DNA of 64,000 nt, from positions 248,001 through 312,000 of the forward strand of contig NZ_JAUZEE010000006.1 of NCBI RefSeq assembly GCF_030705305.1, in the 5' to 3' direction. Shown here one piece after another: positions 16,858 to 27,085 of the stretch. Position 1 is the stretch's first letter, and every line of letters starts with the position of its first letter. The stretch is from Leptothrix discophora (lineage in GTDB: Bacteria; Pseudomonadota; Gammaproteobacteria; Burkholderiales; Burkholderiaceae_C). The notes under the pieces were generated by a model that saw only the letters and a program-made list of their open reading frames with translations, ran no database searches and had not been told where the DNA came from. The position numbers and the translations under genes are program-made.

Positions 16858-19445
16858 GAGGACTCGGTGGACGTGTGGGAGGAATCGACGGTGGCCTGCG
16901 GGGCGGTCAGCGGCGCCGGAACCGGGGTCGCGCTGGCGGCTGTGAGTGCAGCCGAGATCGACGCCTGGACGGGCAGCAGGACCGTGAAACGGCACCCCGT
17001 CACGAGGCCGGAATTGTAGAGGTTCTCCGCCTTGATCCGGCCCTGGTGCGACTCGATGATCGAGCGGCACAGCGACAGGCCGATGCCCAGGCCTTCGGTC
17101 TTGGTCGAGAAGAAGGCCTCGTACAGGCGGTTGATCACTTCCTCTTTCAGACCGGGGCCGTTGTCGCTGACGCTGAACTCGATCACGCCCCCCAGTTCAG
17201 GGGTGTGGCGCGGCACGACGCGCAGTTCGATGTATCGGCGCTTGGGCGGCAGGGCCGCGCCGTCGATCGCCTCGGCGGCGTTCTTGATGAGGTTGAGCAG
17301 CACCTGCTCGATCAGGATCGGATCGACCTGCAGCACCGGCAGGCGCTGCGCGACATAGGTGTGCAGCGTGATGTTGCGACGGCGCAGCTCGATGCCGGCC
17401 AGCTCGACCGCGTCCTCGACGATGTCGGTCGCGCGGGCCTCCTGGCGCTGCGGCTCGCTGCGTTTCACGAAGGCGCGGATGCGGTGGATGATCTGGCCGG
17501 CGCGGTGCGCCTGGCGGCTGGTCTTCTCCAGCGCGGACAGCAGGTCCTCGTCGCTGAGCTTGCCGGCCTTGTGGCGCGAGATGATGCCGTTGCAGTAGTT
17601 GCTGATCGCCGCCAGCGGCTGGTTCAGCTCGTGAGCCACCGAGGACGCCATCTCGCCCATCGTCACCAGCCGGCTGGTCACCTGGGCCCGCTCGGCCTGC
17701 TGCGCGGCCAGCTCCTCGATGCGGCGGCGCGCGGTGATGTCCGTGGCGATCAGCATCTGCGCCAGCCGGCCGTCGGTCCACTGCAGGTAGCGGGCGCGCA
17801 CGTCGAACCACTTCTCCAGCGTGTCGACATAGACCTCGCGGGTGTCGGCGCTGGCATCGGTCAGCTCGGCGGTGGGCAGGCCGCCCAGGCCGTCGACGTC
17901 GTCGGCACCTTCGCCCTCGGAGGCCCCGTCGGCCGCATGCATGCCCGCCAGCAGCGCGTGCCAATGGGCGTCACCACCGAACCAGAGCCGGTAGGAGCGG
18001 TTGGCGAACAGCAGCTCGCTGTTCTGGACCGCCAGCACCGACACGGCCGCGTCCAGCCCTTCGAGCACGGTGGTGAAGCGCTCGTGCGAGGCGGTCAGCT
18101 GGTCGCGGATGCGCTTGGCCTCGGTGATGTTGGTCATCGAGGTCATCCAGCCGGTCTGCTGGCCGCGCGAGTCGATCAGCGGCGAGACATACATGCGCGC
18201 GTCGAACTGCGTGCCGTCCTTGCGCAGCACGCGGACCTCGATGCCGCCGGCCGGGCTGCGGCCGGCCAGTTCCTGGACCAGCAGCCGGCTGTTTTCCTCG
18301 ACCCGGTCGGGCGGCCAGGTCGGGTAGGGCGGCATGCGGCCGATCAGCTCGGCCTCGCTGAAGCCGGTCATCGCGCAGAAGGCCGGGTTGACGTAGGTGA
18401 TGCGGCCATCCTGGTCCATCGCCCGCATGCCCGTCAGCATGGAGTTCTCCATCGCGCGGCGGAAGTTGGTCTCCTGCACCAGCGCGCCCTGGATCTGCAG
18501 CCGGCGGCGCATGTGGCGCCAGGTGCCGAGCAGCATCCAGACCGTCAGCACCGACAGCGCCAGCACCATCCAGAACAGCGTGTTGCCGATCAGGCCGAAG
18601 GACGTGCGGTAGCCCTCGCCGCGCAGCGTCAGGCCCTGGCCGACGGTGCCGAAGCTGACGTCGTAGATCAGCTTGCCGCGGGTCCGTCCGGGCTGGCTGG
18701 CCATCGTGCTGGCGAGCACCGTGTCGGATGCGTCGAGCAGGCTGATGACGTGGCGTTGCTGGACGTCGACCGGCACGAAGTAGCGCAGCAGCGCCTCGAT
18801 CGAGTATTCGACCATCAGCGTGCCGACGAAGGCGCCGTGGTCGATCAGCGGTACGTGCAGCTGGACCACGCCGATGCGCTCGTCGTGCGTGAACGGGCGC
18901 GAGTAGGTCGGCAGGCGCAGGTCGCGGGCCTCGTGGAAGGCGCGGCGGGCCGGCTCGGGCAGGGGCTGGTTCGGGCCGGCCAGCGCCAGGTGCGGCAGCG
19001 CGCCGGCGAGGTCGGGCGAGATCATCCGGGCCTCGGTGCGCTGCGAGGCATCGAGCCAGCTGATGCCGATGATCTCGGGCCGGGTGCGCAGCAGCGCCTC
19101 GGCCTGGGTGTCGAAGTGCGAGTGGTCGCCGCTGCGCTGCATGACCTCGCGGGCGACGCGCACGAACTGCTCCTGGTTCTCGATCAGGCGCAGGCGGATC
19201 TGCTGCTGCACCAGCTCGGCGTCGCGCCGCACCGACTCGATCTCCCGCTCGACTTCCTCATTGCGCAGGTACCAGAACGCGGCCACGATCGCCGCCAGGA
19301 AGAGCAGCACCGACAGCAGCGGTGCCAGGGTCGCGACGCGGTCCTGGCGGGCCGGGGACATGCCCCGCCACCAGGCCCAGAACATGCGCCGGGGGCGGAC
19401 ACGGGCCTTGCCCGTCGGGTCGTGTGGAAGTCGACGATCGCTCAT
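16854..19445 (-). CDS. membrane sensor histidine kinase with extracytoplasmic sensor and PAS domains
   Basis: The 863-residue kinase has transmembrane helices at about 41-60 and 289-308 framing a periplasmic sensing region (about 61-288), a PAS domain (about 325-445), a second PAS-like segment (about 455-575), then HisKA with H605 in SSVAHELNQPL and a HATPase (NLIKNAAEAI, DNGPGL, GLGIGLSLC). The second PAS is interrupted by an acidic Gly-rich insertion (about 503-535). A Pro/Ala/Ser-rich tail follows the ATPase. Architecture resembles the DctB/TtrS/FixL-like group. It is cotranscribed with the FixJ-type regulator and divergent from aceE, which suggests control by a carbon or respiratory cue; the ligand is not deducible. 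Confidence 0.9.
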   Translation of the reverse strand: MSDRRLPHDPTGKARVRPRRMFWAWWRGMSPARQDRVATLAPLLSVLLFLAAIVAAFWYLRNEEVEREIESVRRDAELVQQQIRLRLIENQEQFVRVAREVMQRSGDHSHFDTQAEALLRTRPEIIGISWLDASQRTEARMISPDLAGALPHLALAGPNQPLPEPARRAFHEARDLRLPTYSRPFTHDERIGVVQLHVPLIDHGAFVGTLMVEYSIEALLRYFVPVDVQQRHVISLLDASDTVLASTMASQPGRTRGKLIYDVSFGTVGQGLTLRGEGYRTSFGLIGNTLFWMVLALSVLTVWMLLGTWRHMRRRLQIQGALVQETNFRRAMENSMLTGMRAMDQDGRITYVNPAFCAMTGFSEAELIGRMPPYPTWPPDRVEENSRLLVQELAGRSPAGGIEVRVLRKDGTQFDARMYVSPLIDSRGQQTGWMTSMTNITEAKRIRDQLTASHERFTTVLEGLDAAVSVLAVQNSELLFANRSYRLWFGGDAHWHALLAGMHAADGASEGEGADDVDGLGGLPTAELTDASADTREVYVDTLEKWFDVRARYLQWTDGRLAQMLIATDITARRRIEELAAQQAERAQVTSRLVTMGEMASSVAHELNQPLAAISNYCNGIISRHKAGKLSDEDLLSALEKTSRQAHRAGQIIHRIRAFVKRSEPQRQEARATDIVEDAVELAGIELRRRNITLHTYVAQRLPVLQVDPILIEQVLLNLIKNAAEAIDGAALPPKRRYIELRVVPRHTPELGGVIEFSVSDNGPGLKEEVINRLYEAFFSTKTEGLGIGLSLCRSIIESHQGRIKAENLYNSGLVTGCRFTVLLPVQASISAALTAASATPVPAPLTAPQATVDSSHTSTESS

Positions 19446-19456
19446 CCGTGAATTAT

Positions 19457-19488
19457 CCGTGGCGCCCCACGGACGAACGATCGTTCGT
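19457..19488. promoter_or_regulatory. two adjacent dyads in the divergent kinase/aceE control region
   Basis: CCGTGG-N4-CCACGG (19457-19472) is followed immediately by the 16-bp perfect palindrome ACGAACGATCGTTCGT (19473-19488). The palindrome is the size and shape of a dimeric repressor site (TetR-like operators look like this). They lie 11-43 bases upstream of the kinase start and about 130 bases from aceE. The binding protein is unknown. Confidence 0.45.
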
Positions 19489-19618
19489 GCCTGCGTTTCA
19501 TATCATGGAAGTGTGCGGCACGATTTGAAATTCGCATCCTCTTGTGCAACACTGCGCGCCGGCCTCGCGTGGTGCGGGGTCCCGAGACGCCCCCCGAGAC
19601 GCCCCCAGAGGAGACTGC

Positions 19619-22327
19619 ATGTCCGCCCAGCCACAGAGCCAGCCGAATCAGGCCGATGCCGACGCCCTGAACCAGGAAACCCGAGAGTGGCTCGACGCCC
19701 TCAGTGCCGTGATCCAGGCCGAGGGTGGCGAACGCGCCCACCAGCTGCTCGAGGACCTGCTCGAGCACGCGCGCCAGAACAGCATCGACATGCCGTTCTC
19801 GGCCAACACCGGCTACGTCAACACGATCGAGCCGAACCAGGAAGCGCGTTGCCCCGGCAACATCGAGATCGAGGAGCGCCTGCGCGCCTACATGCGCTGG
19901 AACGCGATGGCGATGGTGGTCAAGGCCAACCGCCACAACCCCGAGGACGGCGGTGACCTGGGCGGCCACATCGGCTCCTTCGCGTCGCTGGCCCACATGT
20001 TCGGCGCCGGCTTCAACCACTTCTGGCATGCCGAGAGCGAGAACCACGGCGGCGACTGCCTCTACATCCAGGGCCACGTCTCGCCGGGCGTCTACGCCCG
20101 CGCCTACCTGGAAGGTCGCCTGACCGAGGAACAGCTGCTGCACTTCCGCCAGGAAGTCGACGGCAAGGGCCTGTCGAGCTACCCGCACCCGAAGCTGATG
20201 CCCGAGTTCTGGCAGTTCCCGACCGTCTCGATGGGCCTGGGCCCGCTGATGGCGATCTACCAGGCTCGCTTCCTGAAATACCTGCATGCCCGCGGCATCG
20301 CCAACACCGAGAACCGCAAGGTCTGGGTCTTCTGCGGCGACGGCGAGATGGACGAGGTCGAGTCGCTCGGCGCGATCGGCCTGGCCGCGCGCGAGAACCT
20401 CGACAACCTGATCTTCGTCATCAACTGCAACCTGCAGCGCCTGGACGGCCCGGTGCGCGGCAACGGCAAGATCATCCAGGAGCTCGAAAGCGAGTTCCGC
20501 GGTGCCGGCTGGAACGTCATCAAGCTGCTGTGGGGCAGCAACTGGGACCCGCTGCTGGCGCGCGACAAGGACGGCGCGCTGCGCAAGCTGATGATGGAGA
20601 CGCTGGACGGCGACTACCAGGCCTTCAAGGCCAACGACGGTGCCTATGTCCGCAAGCACTTCTTCGGCCGTGACCCGCGCACGCTGGAGATGGTCGCCCA
20701 CATGAGCGACGACGACATCTGGAACCTGCGCCGTGGCGGCCACGACCCGCAGAAGGTCTACGCGGCCTACCACCAGGCGGTCCACACCAAGGGCCAGCCG
20801 ACGGTGCTGCTGATCAAGACCGTCAAGGGCTTCGGCATGGGCAAGGTCGGCGAGGGCAAGAACACCGTCCACCAGACCAAGAAGCTGACCGACGAGGACA
20901 TCAAGATCTTCCGCGACCGCTTCAACATCCCGGTGCCCGACAGCGAGCTCGCCAAGATCCCGTTCTACAAGCCGGCCGACGACACGCCCGAGATGCAGTA
21001 CCTGCACGAGCGCCGCAAGGCCCTCGGCGGCTACCTGCCGCATCGCCGCACCAAGGCCGACGAGAGCTTCACGGTGCCGGCGCTGGAGACCTTCAAGGCC
21101 GTGCTCGACCCGACCGCCGAAGGCCGCGAGATCTCGACCACCCAGGCCTACGTGCGCTTCCTGACGCAGCTGCTGCGTGACCAGGCGCTCGGCCCGCGCG
21201 TCGTGCCCATCCTGGTCGACGAGGCCCGCACCTTCGGCATGGAAGGCCTGTTCCGCCAGGTCGGCATCTACAACCCCGCAGGTCAGCAGTACACCCCGGT
21301 CGACAAGGACCAGGTCATGTACTACCGCGAGGACAAGGCCGGCCAGATCCTGCAGGAAGGCATCAACGAGGCCGGCGGCATGTCCAGCTGGATCGCGGCG
21401 GCGACGTCCTACAGCACAAGCAACCGCATCATGGTGCCGTTCTACGTCTACTACTCGATGTTCGGCTTCCAGCGCATCGGCGACCTGGCCTGGGCGGCCG
21501 GCGACATGCAGGCCCGCGGCTTCCTGCTGGGCGGCACGTCCGGCCGGACCACGCTGAACGGCGAAGGCCTGCAGCACGAGGACGGCCACAGCCACATCCT
21601 GGCCGGCACGATCCCGAACTGCATCAGCTACGACCCGACCTTCGCCCACGAGGTCGCGGTGATCATGCAGCACGGCCTCAAGCGCATGGTCGAGAAGCAG
21701 GAGAACGTCTTCTACTACCTGACGCTGCTCAACGAGAACTACCCGATGCCGGGCCTGAAGGCGGGCACCGAGGAACAGATCATCAAGGGCATGTACCTGC
21801 TCGAATCCGGCGCCGCCGGCTCGAAGCTGAGCGTCAACCTGCTGGGCTCTGGCACGATCCTGCGCGAGTCAATGGCCGCGCGCACGCTGCTGGCCGCCGA
21901 CTGGGGCGTGTCGGCCAACGTGTGGAGCTGCCCGAGCTTCAACGAGCTGGGCCGCGACGGCCAGGCCGCCGAGCGCTGGAACCTGCTGCACCCGACCGAG
22001 AAGGCCCGCGTGCCCTTCGTGGCCGAGCAACTGGCGCCGCATGACGGCCCGGTGATCGCCTCGACCGACTACATGAAGAGCTATGCGGAGCAGATCCGCG
22101 CCTTCGTGCCCAAGGGCCGCAGCTACACCGTGCTGGGCACCGACGGCTTCGGCCGCAGCGACTTCCGCGGCAAGCTGCGCGAGCACTTCGAGATCAACCG
22201 CCACTACATCGTCGTCGCCGCGCTGCGTGCGCTGGCCGACGAGGGCAAGCTGCCGGTGGCCAAGGTCGCCGAAGCGATCAAGAAGTACGGCATCAACGTC
22301 GACAAGATCAACCCGCTGTACGCCTGA
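19619..22327 (+). CDS. aceE: pyruvate dehydrogenase E1 component, homodimeric type
   Basis: AceE decarboxylates pyruvate with thiamine diphosphate and passes the acetyl group to the lipoyl domains of AceF. The 902-residue product matches the homodimeric E1 of gammaproteobacteria (887 in E. coli). Visible motifs include DLGGHIGSFAS, the ThDP-binding GDGEMDEVES...N (starting at CGDGEMDE, with NLIFVINCNLQRLDGPV) and the HEDGHSH segment near residue 660. The ATG at 19619 has AGAGGAGA directly upstream; longer in-frame starts have no similarity. First gene of aceE-aceF-lpdA, with gaps of 21 and 13 bases. Confidence 0.97.
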   Translation: MSAQPQSQPNQADADALNQETREWLDALSAVIQAEGGERAHQLLEDLLEHARQNSIDMPFSANTGYVNTIEPNQEARCPGNIEIEERLRAYMRWNAMAMVVKANRHNPEDGGDLGGHIGSFASLAHMFGAGFNHFWHAESENHGGDCLYIQGHVSPGVYARAYLEGRLTEEQLLHFRQEVDGKGLSSYPHPKLMPEFWQFPTVSMGLGPLMAIYQARFLKYLHARGIANTENRKVWVFCGDGEMDEVESLGAIGLAARENLDNLIFVINCNLQRLDGPVRGNGKIIQELESEFRGAGWNVIKLLWGSNWDPLLARDKDGALRKLMMETLDGDYQAFKANDGAYVRKHFFGRDPRTLEMVAHMSDDDIWNLRRGGHDPQKVYAAYHQAVHTKGQPTVLLIKTVKGFGMGKVGEGKNTVHQTKKLTDEDIKIFRDRFNIPVPDSELAKIPFYKPADDTPEMQYLHERRKALGGYLPHRRTKADESFTVPALETFKAVLDPTAEGREISTTQAYVRFLTQLLRDQALGPRVVPILVDEARTFGMEGLFRQVGIYNPAGQQYTPVDKDQVMYYREDKAGQILQEGINEAGGMSSWIAAATSYSTSNRIMVPFYVYYSMFGFQRIGDLAWAAGDMQARGFLLGGTSGRTTLNGEGLQHEDGHSHILAGTIPNCISYDPTFAHEVAVIMQHGLKRMVEKQENVFYYLTLLNENYPMPGLKAGTEEQIIKGMYLLESGAAGSKLSVNLLGSGTILRESMAARTLLAADWGVSANVWSCPSFNELGRDGQAAERWNLLHPTEKARVPFVAEQLAPHDGPVIASTDYMKSYAEQIRAFVPKGRSYTVLGTDGFGRSDFRGKLREHFEINRHYIVVAALRALADEGKLPVAKVAEAIKKYGINVDKINPLYA

Positions 22328-22348
22328 CGCAGCAACGGAGACGACAAC

Positions 22349-24025
22349 ATGGCACTGGTTGAAGTGAAGGTCCCTGACATCGGGGACTTCAAGGAAGTGG
22401 CGATCATCGAACTGCTGGTCAAGCCCGGCGACACGATCAAGGCGGAACAGAGCCTGATCACGGTCGAGTCGGACAAGGCGTCGATGGAGATCCCCTCGTC
22501 GCATGCCGGCGTGGTCAAGGAACTCAAGGTCGCGATGGGCGACAAGGTCAGCGAAGGCACGCTGCTGCTGCTGCTGGAGGTCGCGGGGGCGGGCGCTGCT
22601 GCTGCGCCGGCAGCGGCCCCGGCCGCTGCGGCACCGGCCACTGCGGCACCGGTCTCTGCACCGGTGGCCGCCGTCGCTGCGCCGGCAGCCGCCGCGAGCG
22701 GCCCGATCGACATCTTCGTGCCCGACATCGGCGACTTCGCCGAGGTCGCGGTGATCGAGCTGCTCGTCAAGCCCGGCGACACGGTCAAGGCCGAGCAGAG
22801 CCTGATCACGGTCGAGTCGGACAAGGCCTCGATGGAGATCCCGTCGAGCCATGCCGGCGTGCTCAAGGAGCTGAAGATCAAGATCGGCGACAAGGTGAGC
22901 AAGGGCTCGCTGATCGCTGTGATCGAGGGCGCCGGCGGTGGCGCTGCGCCGGCAGCCCCGGCTGCGGCAGCCCCTGCCGCCCCTGCTGCGGCACCCGCAG
23001 CTGTGGCGGTGGCTGCTGCACCGGCCGCACCGGTGGCTGCGGTCGCCGGCGCGCCCGCGCACGACCCGACCGCGCAGAAGCTCAACCTGCCGCATGCCTC
23101 GCCGTCGATCCGCAAGTTCGCCCGCGAGCTGGGCGTGCCGCTGGACGAGGTCAAGGGCACCGGCCACAAGGGCCGCATCACCCAGGACGACATCCAGGGC
23201 TTCGTCAAGGGCGTGATGGGCGGCGCGGTGCAGACCGCGGCCCAGAAGGCCAAGGCACCCGCTGCCGCGCCCGCTGCGGCCGGGGGCGCCTTCCCGGGCC
23301 TGCTGCCCTGGCCGCAGGTCGACTTCGCGAAGTTCGGCCCGGTCGAGCGCAAGGATCTGTCGCGCATCAAGAAGATCAGCGGCGCCAACCTGCACCGCAA
23401 CTGGGTGGTGATCCCGCACGTCACCAACCACGACGAGGCCGACATCACCGAGCTGGAAGCCTTCCGCGTCCAGACCAACAAGGAGAACGAGAAGTCCGGC
23501 ATCAAGGTCACGATGCTGGCCTTCATGATCAAGGCCGCCGTGGCCGCGCTCAGGAAGTTCCCCGAGTTCAACGCCTCGCTGGACGGTGACACGCTGGTTC
23601 TGAAGAACTACTTCCACATCGGCTTCGCGGCGGACACGCCCAACGGCCTGGTGGTCCCGGTGATCAAGGATGCCGACAAGAAGGGCATCTTCCAGATCAG
23701 CCAGGAGATGGGCGATCTCGCCAAGAAGGCCCGCGACGGCAAGCTCGGACCGGCCGACATGACCGGCGGGTGCTTCAGCATCTCGTCGCTGGGCGGCATC
23801 GGCGGCAAGTACTTCACGCCGATCATCAACGCGCCCGAGGTCGCGATCATGGGCGTGTGCAAGAGCACCATCGAGCCCAAGTGGGACGGCAAGGCCTTCC
23901 AGCCACGCCTGATCCTGCCGCTGTCGCTGTCGTGGGACCACCGCGTCATCGACGGCGCCGCCGCCGCACGCTTCAACGTGTACTTCGCATCGCTGCTGGC
24001 GGACTTCCGCCGCATCGTCCTCTGA
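22349..24025 (+). CDS. aceF: pyruvate dehydrogenase E2, dihydrolipoamide acetyltransferase
   Basis: The 558-residue E2 forms the core of the complex. It has two lipoyl domains (about 1-75 and 118-193; lipoyl lysines K43 and K159 in ESDKASME), Ala/Pro-rich swinging linkers, a peripheral-subunit-binding domain (about 250-290, [12 protein letters not shown]) and the acetyltransferase domain with H531/D535 in SWDHRVID. E. coli has three lipoyl domains in E2; here the third is carried by E3. The lipoyl-coding DNA is nearly identical between domains and to lpdA. Confidence 0.97.
   Translation: MALVEVKVPDIGDFKEVAIIELLVKPGDTIKAEQSLITVESDKASMEIPSSHAGVVKELKVAMGDKVSEGTLLLLLEVAGAGAAAAPAAAPAAAAPATAAPVSAPVAAVAAPAAAASGPIDIFVPDIGDFAEVAVIELLVKPGDTVKAEQSLITVESDKASMEIPSSHAGVLKELKIKIGDKVSKGSLIAVIEGAGGGAAPAAPAAAAPAAPAAAPAAVAVAAAPAAPVAAVAGAPAHDPTAQKLNLPHASPSIRKFARELGVPLDEVKGTGHKGRITQDDIQGFVKGVMGGAVQTAAQKAKAPAAAPAAAGGAFPGLLPWPQVDFAKFGPVERKDLSRIKKISGANLHRNWVVIPHVTNHDEADITELEAFRVQTNKENEKSGIKVTMLAFMIKAAVAALRKFPEFNASLDGDTLVLKNYFHIGFAADTPNGLVVPVIKDADKKGIFQISQEMGDLAKKARDGKLGPADMTGGCFSISSLGGIGGKYFTPIINAPEVAIMGVCKSTIEPKWDGKAFQPRLILPLSLSWDHRVIDGAAAARFNVYFASLLADFRRIVL
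22449..22494. repeat. lipoyl-domain DNA repeat, copy 1 of 3
   Basis: A 46-base block coding for the lipoylation site is found at 22449-22494, 22797-22842 (one mismatch) and 24139-24184 (identical to copy 1). Third codon positions are conserved too, so it reflects recent duplication or gene conversion rather than protein constraint alone. Confidence 0.8.
22797..22842. repeat. lipoyl-domain DNA repeat, copy 2 of 3
   Basis: Second lipoyl domain of aceF; it differs from copy 1 at one base (GCG to GCC, synonymous). Confidence 0.8.
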
Positions 24026-24038
24026 TCGGGAGCACGAC

Positions 24039-25862
24039 ATGGCATTGATCGAAGTGCAAGTGCCCGACATCGGCGACTTCAAGGACGTCGGCGTCATCGA
24101 GATCCTGGTCAAGCCGGGTGACACGGTGAAGGCCGAGCAGAGCCTGATCACGGTCGAGTCGGACAAGGCGTCGATGGAGATCCCGTCCTCGCATGCCGGC
24201 GTGGTGCAGGCCGTCAAGGTCGCGATCGGCGACAAGATGAACCAGGGCAGCGTGATCCTGACGCTGGAGGCGTCGGGCGCGGCATCCGCGCCGGCCCCGG
24301 CGGCTGCGCCTGCTCCGGCGGCTGCGGCTCCCGTGGCCGCGCCGGTCGCGGCAGCGGTGGCCGGTCCTGCCGGCAGCCATGCCGGCGCGGCCGACGTCGA
24401 GTGCGACGTGCTCGTGCTGGGCGCCGGTCCCGGCGGTTATTCAGCCGCCTTCCGCGCCGCCGACCTGGGCCTGAAGGTCGTCATCGTCGAGCGTTACGCG
24501 ACGCTCGGCGGCGTCTGCCTGAACGTGGGTTGCATCCCGTCCAAGGCGCTGCTGCACGTGGCCGCCGTGATGGACGAGGTCAGCCACATGGCCGACCTGG
24601 GCGTGTCCTTCGGTGCGCCCAGCGTCGACGTCGACAAGCTGCGCGGCCACAAGGAAAAGGTCATCGGCAAGCTGACCGGCGGCCTCGCGGCGATGGCCAA
24701 GATGCGCAAGGTCACGACCGTGCGCGGCATCGGCACCTTCCTCGACCCTTACCACGTGCAGGTCAGCGAGACCACCGGCACCGGCACCGAGGCCAGCGGC
24801 GGCAAGAAGGTCGTGAAGTTCAAGCACGCCATCATCGCGGCGGGCTCGCAGTCGGTGAAGCTGCCGTTCTTCCCGCAGGACGATCGCATCGTCGACTCGA
24901 CCGGCGCGCTGGCGCTGACGTCGGTGCCGAAGAAGATGCTGATCGTCGGCGGCGGCATCATCGGCCTGGAGATGGGCACGGTCTACAGCACGCTGGGCGC
25001 CCGCCTGGACGTGGTCGAGATGCTCGATGGCCTGATGCAGGGCGCCGACCGCGACCTCGTCAAGGTCTGGGAGAAGATGAACAAGGGCCGCTTCGACAAG
25101 ATCATGTTGAAGACCAAGACCGTCGGTGCCGAGGCCACGCCCGAAGGCATCAAGGTGCAGTTCGAGGGCCTCGACGGCACGAAGAGCGAAGGCGTCTACG
25201 ACCTCGTGCTGCAGGCGGTCGGCCGCAGCCCGAACGGGAAAAAGATCGGCGCGGACCAGGCCGGCGTCGTGGTGACCGACCGGGGCTTCATCCCGGTGGA
25301 CATCCAGATGCGGACCAACGTGCCGCACATCTTCGCCATCGGCGACATCGTCGGCCAGCCCATGCTCGCCCACAAGGCGGTGCACGAGGCGCACGTGGCC
25401 GCCGAGGTCATCGCCGGCACGCTGCAGGGCAACAAGGAACTCGCGGCGGCGGCCTTCAACGCCCGGGTGATCCCGAGCGTGGCCTACACCGATCCGGAAG
25501 TGGCCTGGGTCGGCCTGACCGAGGACCAGGCCAAGGCACAGGGCATCAAGGTCAAGAAGGGCCTGTTCCCGTGGACGGCTTCGGGCCGCGCCATCGCCAA
25601 TGGCCGCGACGAAGGTTTCACCAAGCTGCTGTTCGATGACTCGCCCGAGGCCCATGGCCACGGCAAGATCCTCGGCGGTGGCATGGTCGGCACGCATGCC
25701 GGCGACATGATCGGCGAGATCGCGCTGGCCATCGAGATGGGCGCGGACGCGGTGGACATTGGCAAGACCATCCACCCGCACCCGACCCTGGGCGAGAGCA
25801 TCGGCATGGCCGCCGAGGTCGCGCACGGCTCCTGCACGGACCTGCCGCCCAGCAAGCGCTGA
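24039..25862 (+). CDS. lpdA: dihydrolipoamide dehydrogenase (E3) with N-terminal lipoyl domain
   Basis: E3 reoxidises dihydrolipoamide and reduces NAD+. This 607-residue form carries its own lipoyl domain (about 1-77, K43) and an Ala/Pro linker before the flavoprotein part: FAD fingerprint [13 protein letters not shown] (from about 125), redox-active disulfide C160/C165 in [16 protein letters not shown]-binding [14 protein letters not shown], and the C-terminal HPHPTLGES base motif. Lipoyl-E3 fusions are known in betaproteobacterial and neisserial PDH complexes. The position after aceF makes this the PDH-dedicated E3. Confidence 0.96.
   Translation: MALIEVQVPDIGDFKDVGVIEILVKPGDTVKAEQSLITVESDKASMEIPSSHAGVVQAVKVAIGDKMNQGSVILTLEASGAASAPAPAAAPAPAAAAPVAAPVAAAVAGPAGSHAGAADVECDVLVLGAGPGGYSAAFRAADLGLKVVIVERYATLGGVCLNVGCIPSKALLHVAAVMDEVSHMADLGVSFGAPSVDVDKLRGHKEKVIGKLTGGLAAMAKMRKVTTVRGIGTFLDPYHVQVSETTGTGTEASGGKKVVKFKHAIIAAGSQSVKLPFFPQDDRIVDSTGALALTSVPKKMLIVGGGIIGLEMGTVYSTLGARLDVVEMLDGLMQGADRDLVKVWEKMNKGRFDKIMLKTKTVGAEATPEGIKVQFEGLDGTKSEGVYDLVLQAVGRSPNGKKIGADQAGVVVTDRGFIPVDIQMRTNVPHIFAIGDIVGQPMLAHKAVHEAHVAAEVIAGTLQGNKELAAAAFNARVIPSVAYTDPEVAWVGLTEDQAKAQGIKVKKGLFPWTASGRAIANGRDEGFTKLLFDDSPEAHGHGKILGGGMVGTHAGDMIGEIALAIEMGADAVDIGKTIHPHPTLGESIGMAAEVAHGSCTDLPPSKR
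24139..24184. repeat. lipoyl-domain DNA repeat, copy 3 of 3
   Basis: The lipoyl-coding block of lpdA, identical over 46 bases to copy 1 in aceF although it lies in a different gene 1.7 kb away. Confidence 0.8.
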
Positions 25863-25898
25863 AGCACGTGCCAAAGGGCCTGCCCGGCCCGCTGCACC

Positions 25899-25932
25899 AG
25901 CCGCCCCGGCTCCGGCCGAGGGCGGCTTTTTT
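25899..25932 (+). terminator. rho-independent terminator after the PDH operon
   Basis: AGCCGCCC pairs with GGGCGGCT (8-bp perfect arms) and is followed by six T residues, 36 bases after the lpdA stop. Confidence 0.9.
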
Positions 25933-25937
25933 CATGC

Positions 25938-26957
25938 TCAGGCGGCCTGCTTGGCCAGCCAGATCGCCAGACCCTGGCCGTTCAGGCGGATGTCGATGTC
26001 CAGGCGCTCCGCGGTCGCCTCGTCGCTCAGTGGCGAGCCGGCGCGGCGGGCGGCGTCGAGCAGGATGTGGCGCATCAGCGCGACCATCCCGACCTCGCGC
26101 GTGGCTGCGTCCGCGCCGGGGTGGGCGCGGGCCCAGGCCAGCGCGCCGTGCTCGAAGGCATCGACCTGTTCGAGGACCTGCGCGGCCAGCGCCGGGACGT
26201 TGCCGAGGCGGCCGTAGTGGGTCGGGTAGATCCAGTCCGGCTGCGCGGCCAGCATGCGCGCGATGGAGGCCCGCATCGCGTCGGGCTCGAACTGCACCGG
26301 CGTGCTGCTGGGCATGATGTAGACGCGTGGCGCGCCACCGGGCTGCAGCGGCGCGCCGTCCAGGTCGCGGTAGCTGATGCCGAAGGTGTCGCCGGTGAAC
26401 CAGCCGCGGCTGGCCTCGTCCCAGATCGCGTGGTGATGGCGGGCATGGCCGGGGCTGTCGATCAGCCGCAGCGCGCGGCTGCCCAGATTCACGCGCATCT
26501 CGTCGTGGCTCTCGACCACGCGCCCGGCGTCGATCGGCAGGACATGGCCGTAGGTCCGCAGCACCTCGTCCGGTCCGTAGACCGCCCGTGCGCCCTCGAC
26601 CAGCGCCAGCGGGTTGATCAGGTGACGTGCGCCACGCGGGTGGATCAGCGCGCGGGCGTTCGGCAGGTTGGCCATCAACAGGCCGGCGCCGCCGGCATGG
26701 TCGAGGTGGACGTGGGTCGGGATGACCCAGTCGACCGCGTCGCGGTGCAGCCCGGCATGCACCAGCGCGGCCAGCAGGCGCGGCACGGCGGCGTTGTGGC
26801 CGGTGTCGATGAAGGCGGCGCGGCCCTCGGGGCTGACGACCAGGTAGGCGGCATCGAAGTCGGCCCGGTGGAAGCCGGTGTCGACCACGGTGATGGCATG
26901 GTCCAGCGGCTGCAGGAAGGTGTCCGGTGACTCGGTCGAGGCGGGGATCAGGCTCAT
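25938..26957 (-). CDS. metallo-beta-lactamase-fold hydrolase
   Basis: The 339-residue protein has the MBL-fold metal site THVHLDHAGG (HxHxDH, about residues 101-110), later ligands in SPGHARHHHAIW and WFTGDTFG, and a C-terminal helical extension of about 90 residues resembling the C-terminal domain of some MBL-fold esterases/alkyl sulfatase-like proteins. No substrate can be assigned. Its stop is six bases from the terminator of the convergent PDH operon; it is divergent from the glutaredoxin-like gene. Start ATG at 26957 gives the family-like beginning. Confidence 0.85.
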   Translation of the reverse strand: MSLIPASTESPDTFLQPLDHAITVVDTGFHRADFDAAYLVVSPEGRAAFIDTGHNAAVPRLLAALVHAGLHRDAVDWVIPTHVHLDHAGGAGLLMANLPNARALIHPRGARHLINPLALVEGARAVYGPDEVLRTYGHVLPIDAGRVVESHDEMRVNLGSRALRLIDSPGHARHHHAIWDEASRGWFTGDTFGISYRDLDGAPLQPGGAPRVYIMPSSTPVQFEPDAMRASIARMLAAQPDWIYPTHYGRLGNVPALAAQVLEQVDAFEHGALAWARAHPGADAATREVGMVALMRHILLDAARRAGSPLSDEATAERLDIDIRLNGQGLAIWLAKQAA

Positions 26958-27085
26958 GGTCGTCGCGTCGCGCGGCAGGGCGCGAGAGTCGGTGCGGGCG
27001 CGATGATGCCAGCGGCCACATCGGCGGACCTGACCCGCTGATACGATCCTTCGACGATGAAGCCTGCCGCCGCGTGGAGAACCGC

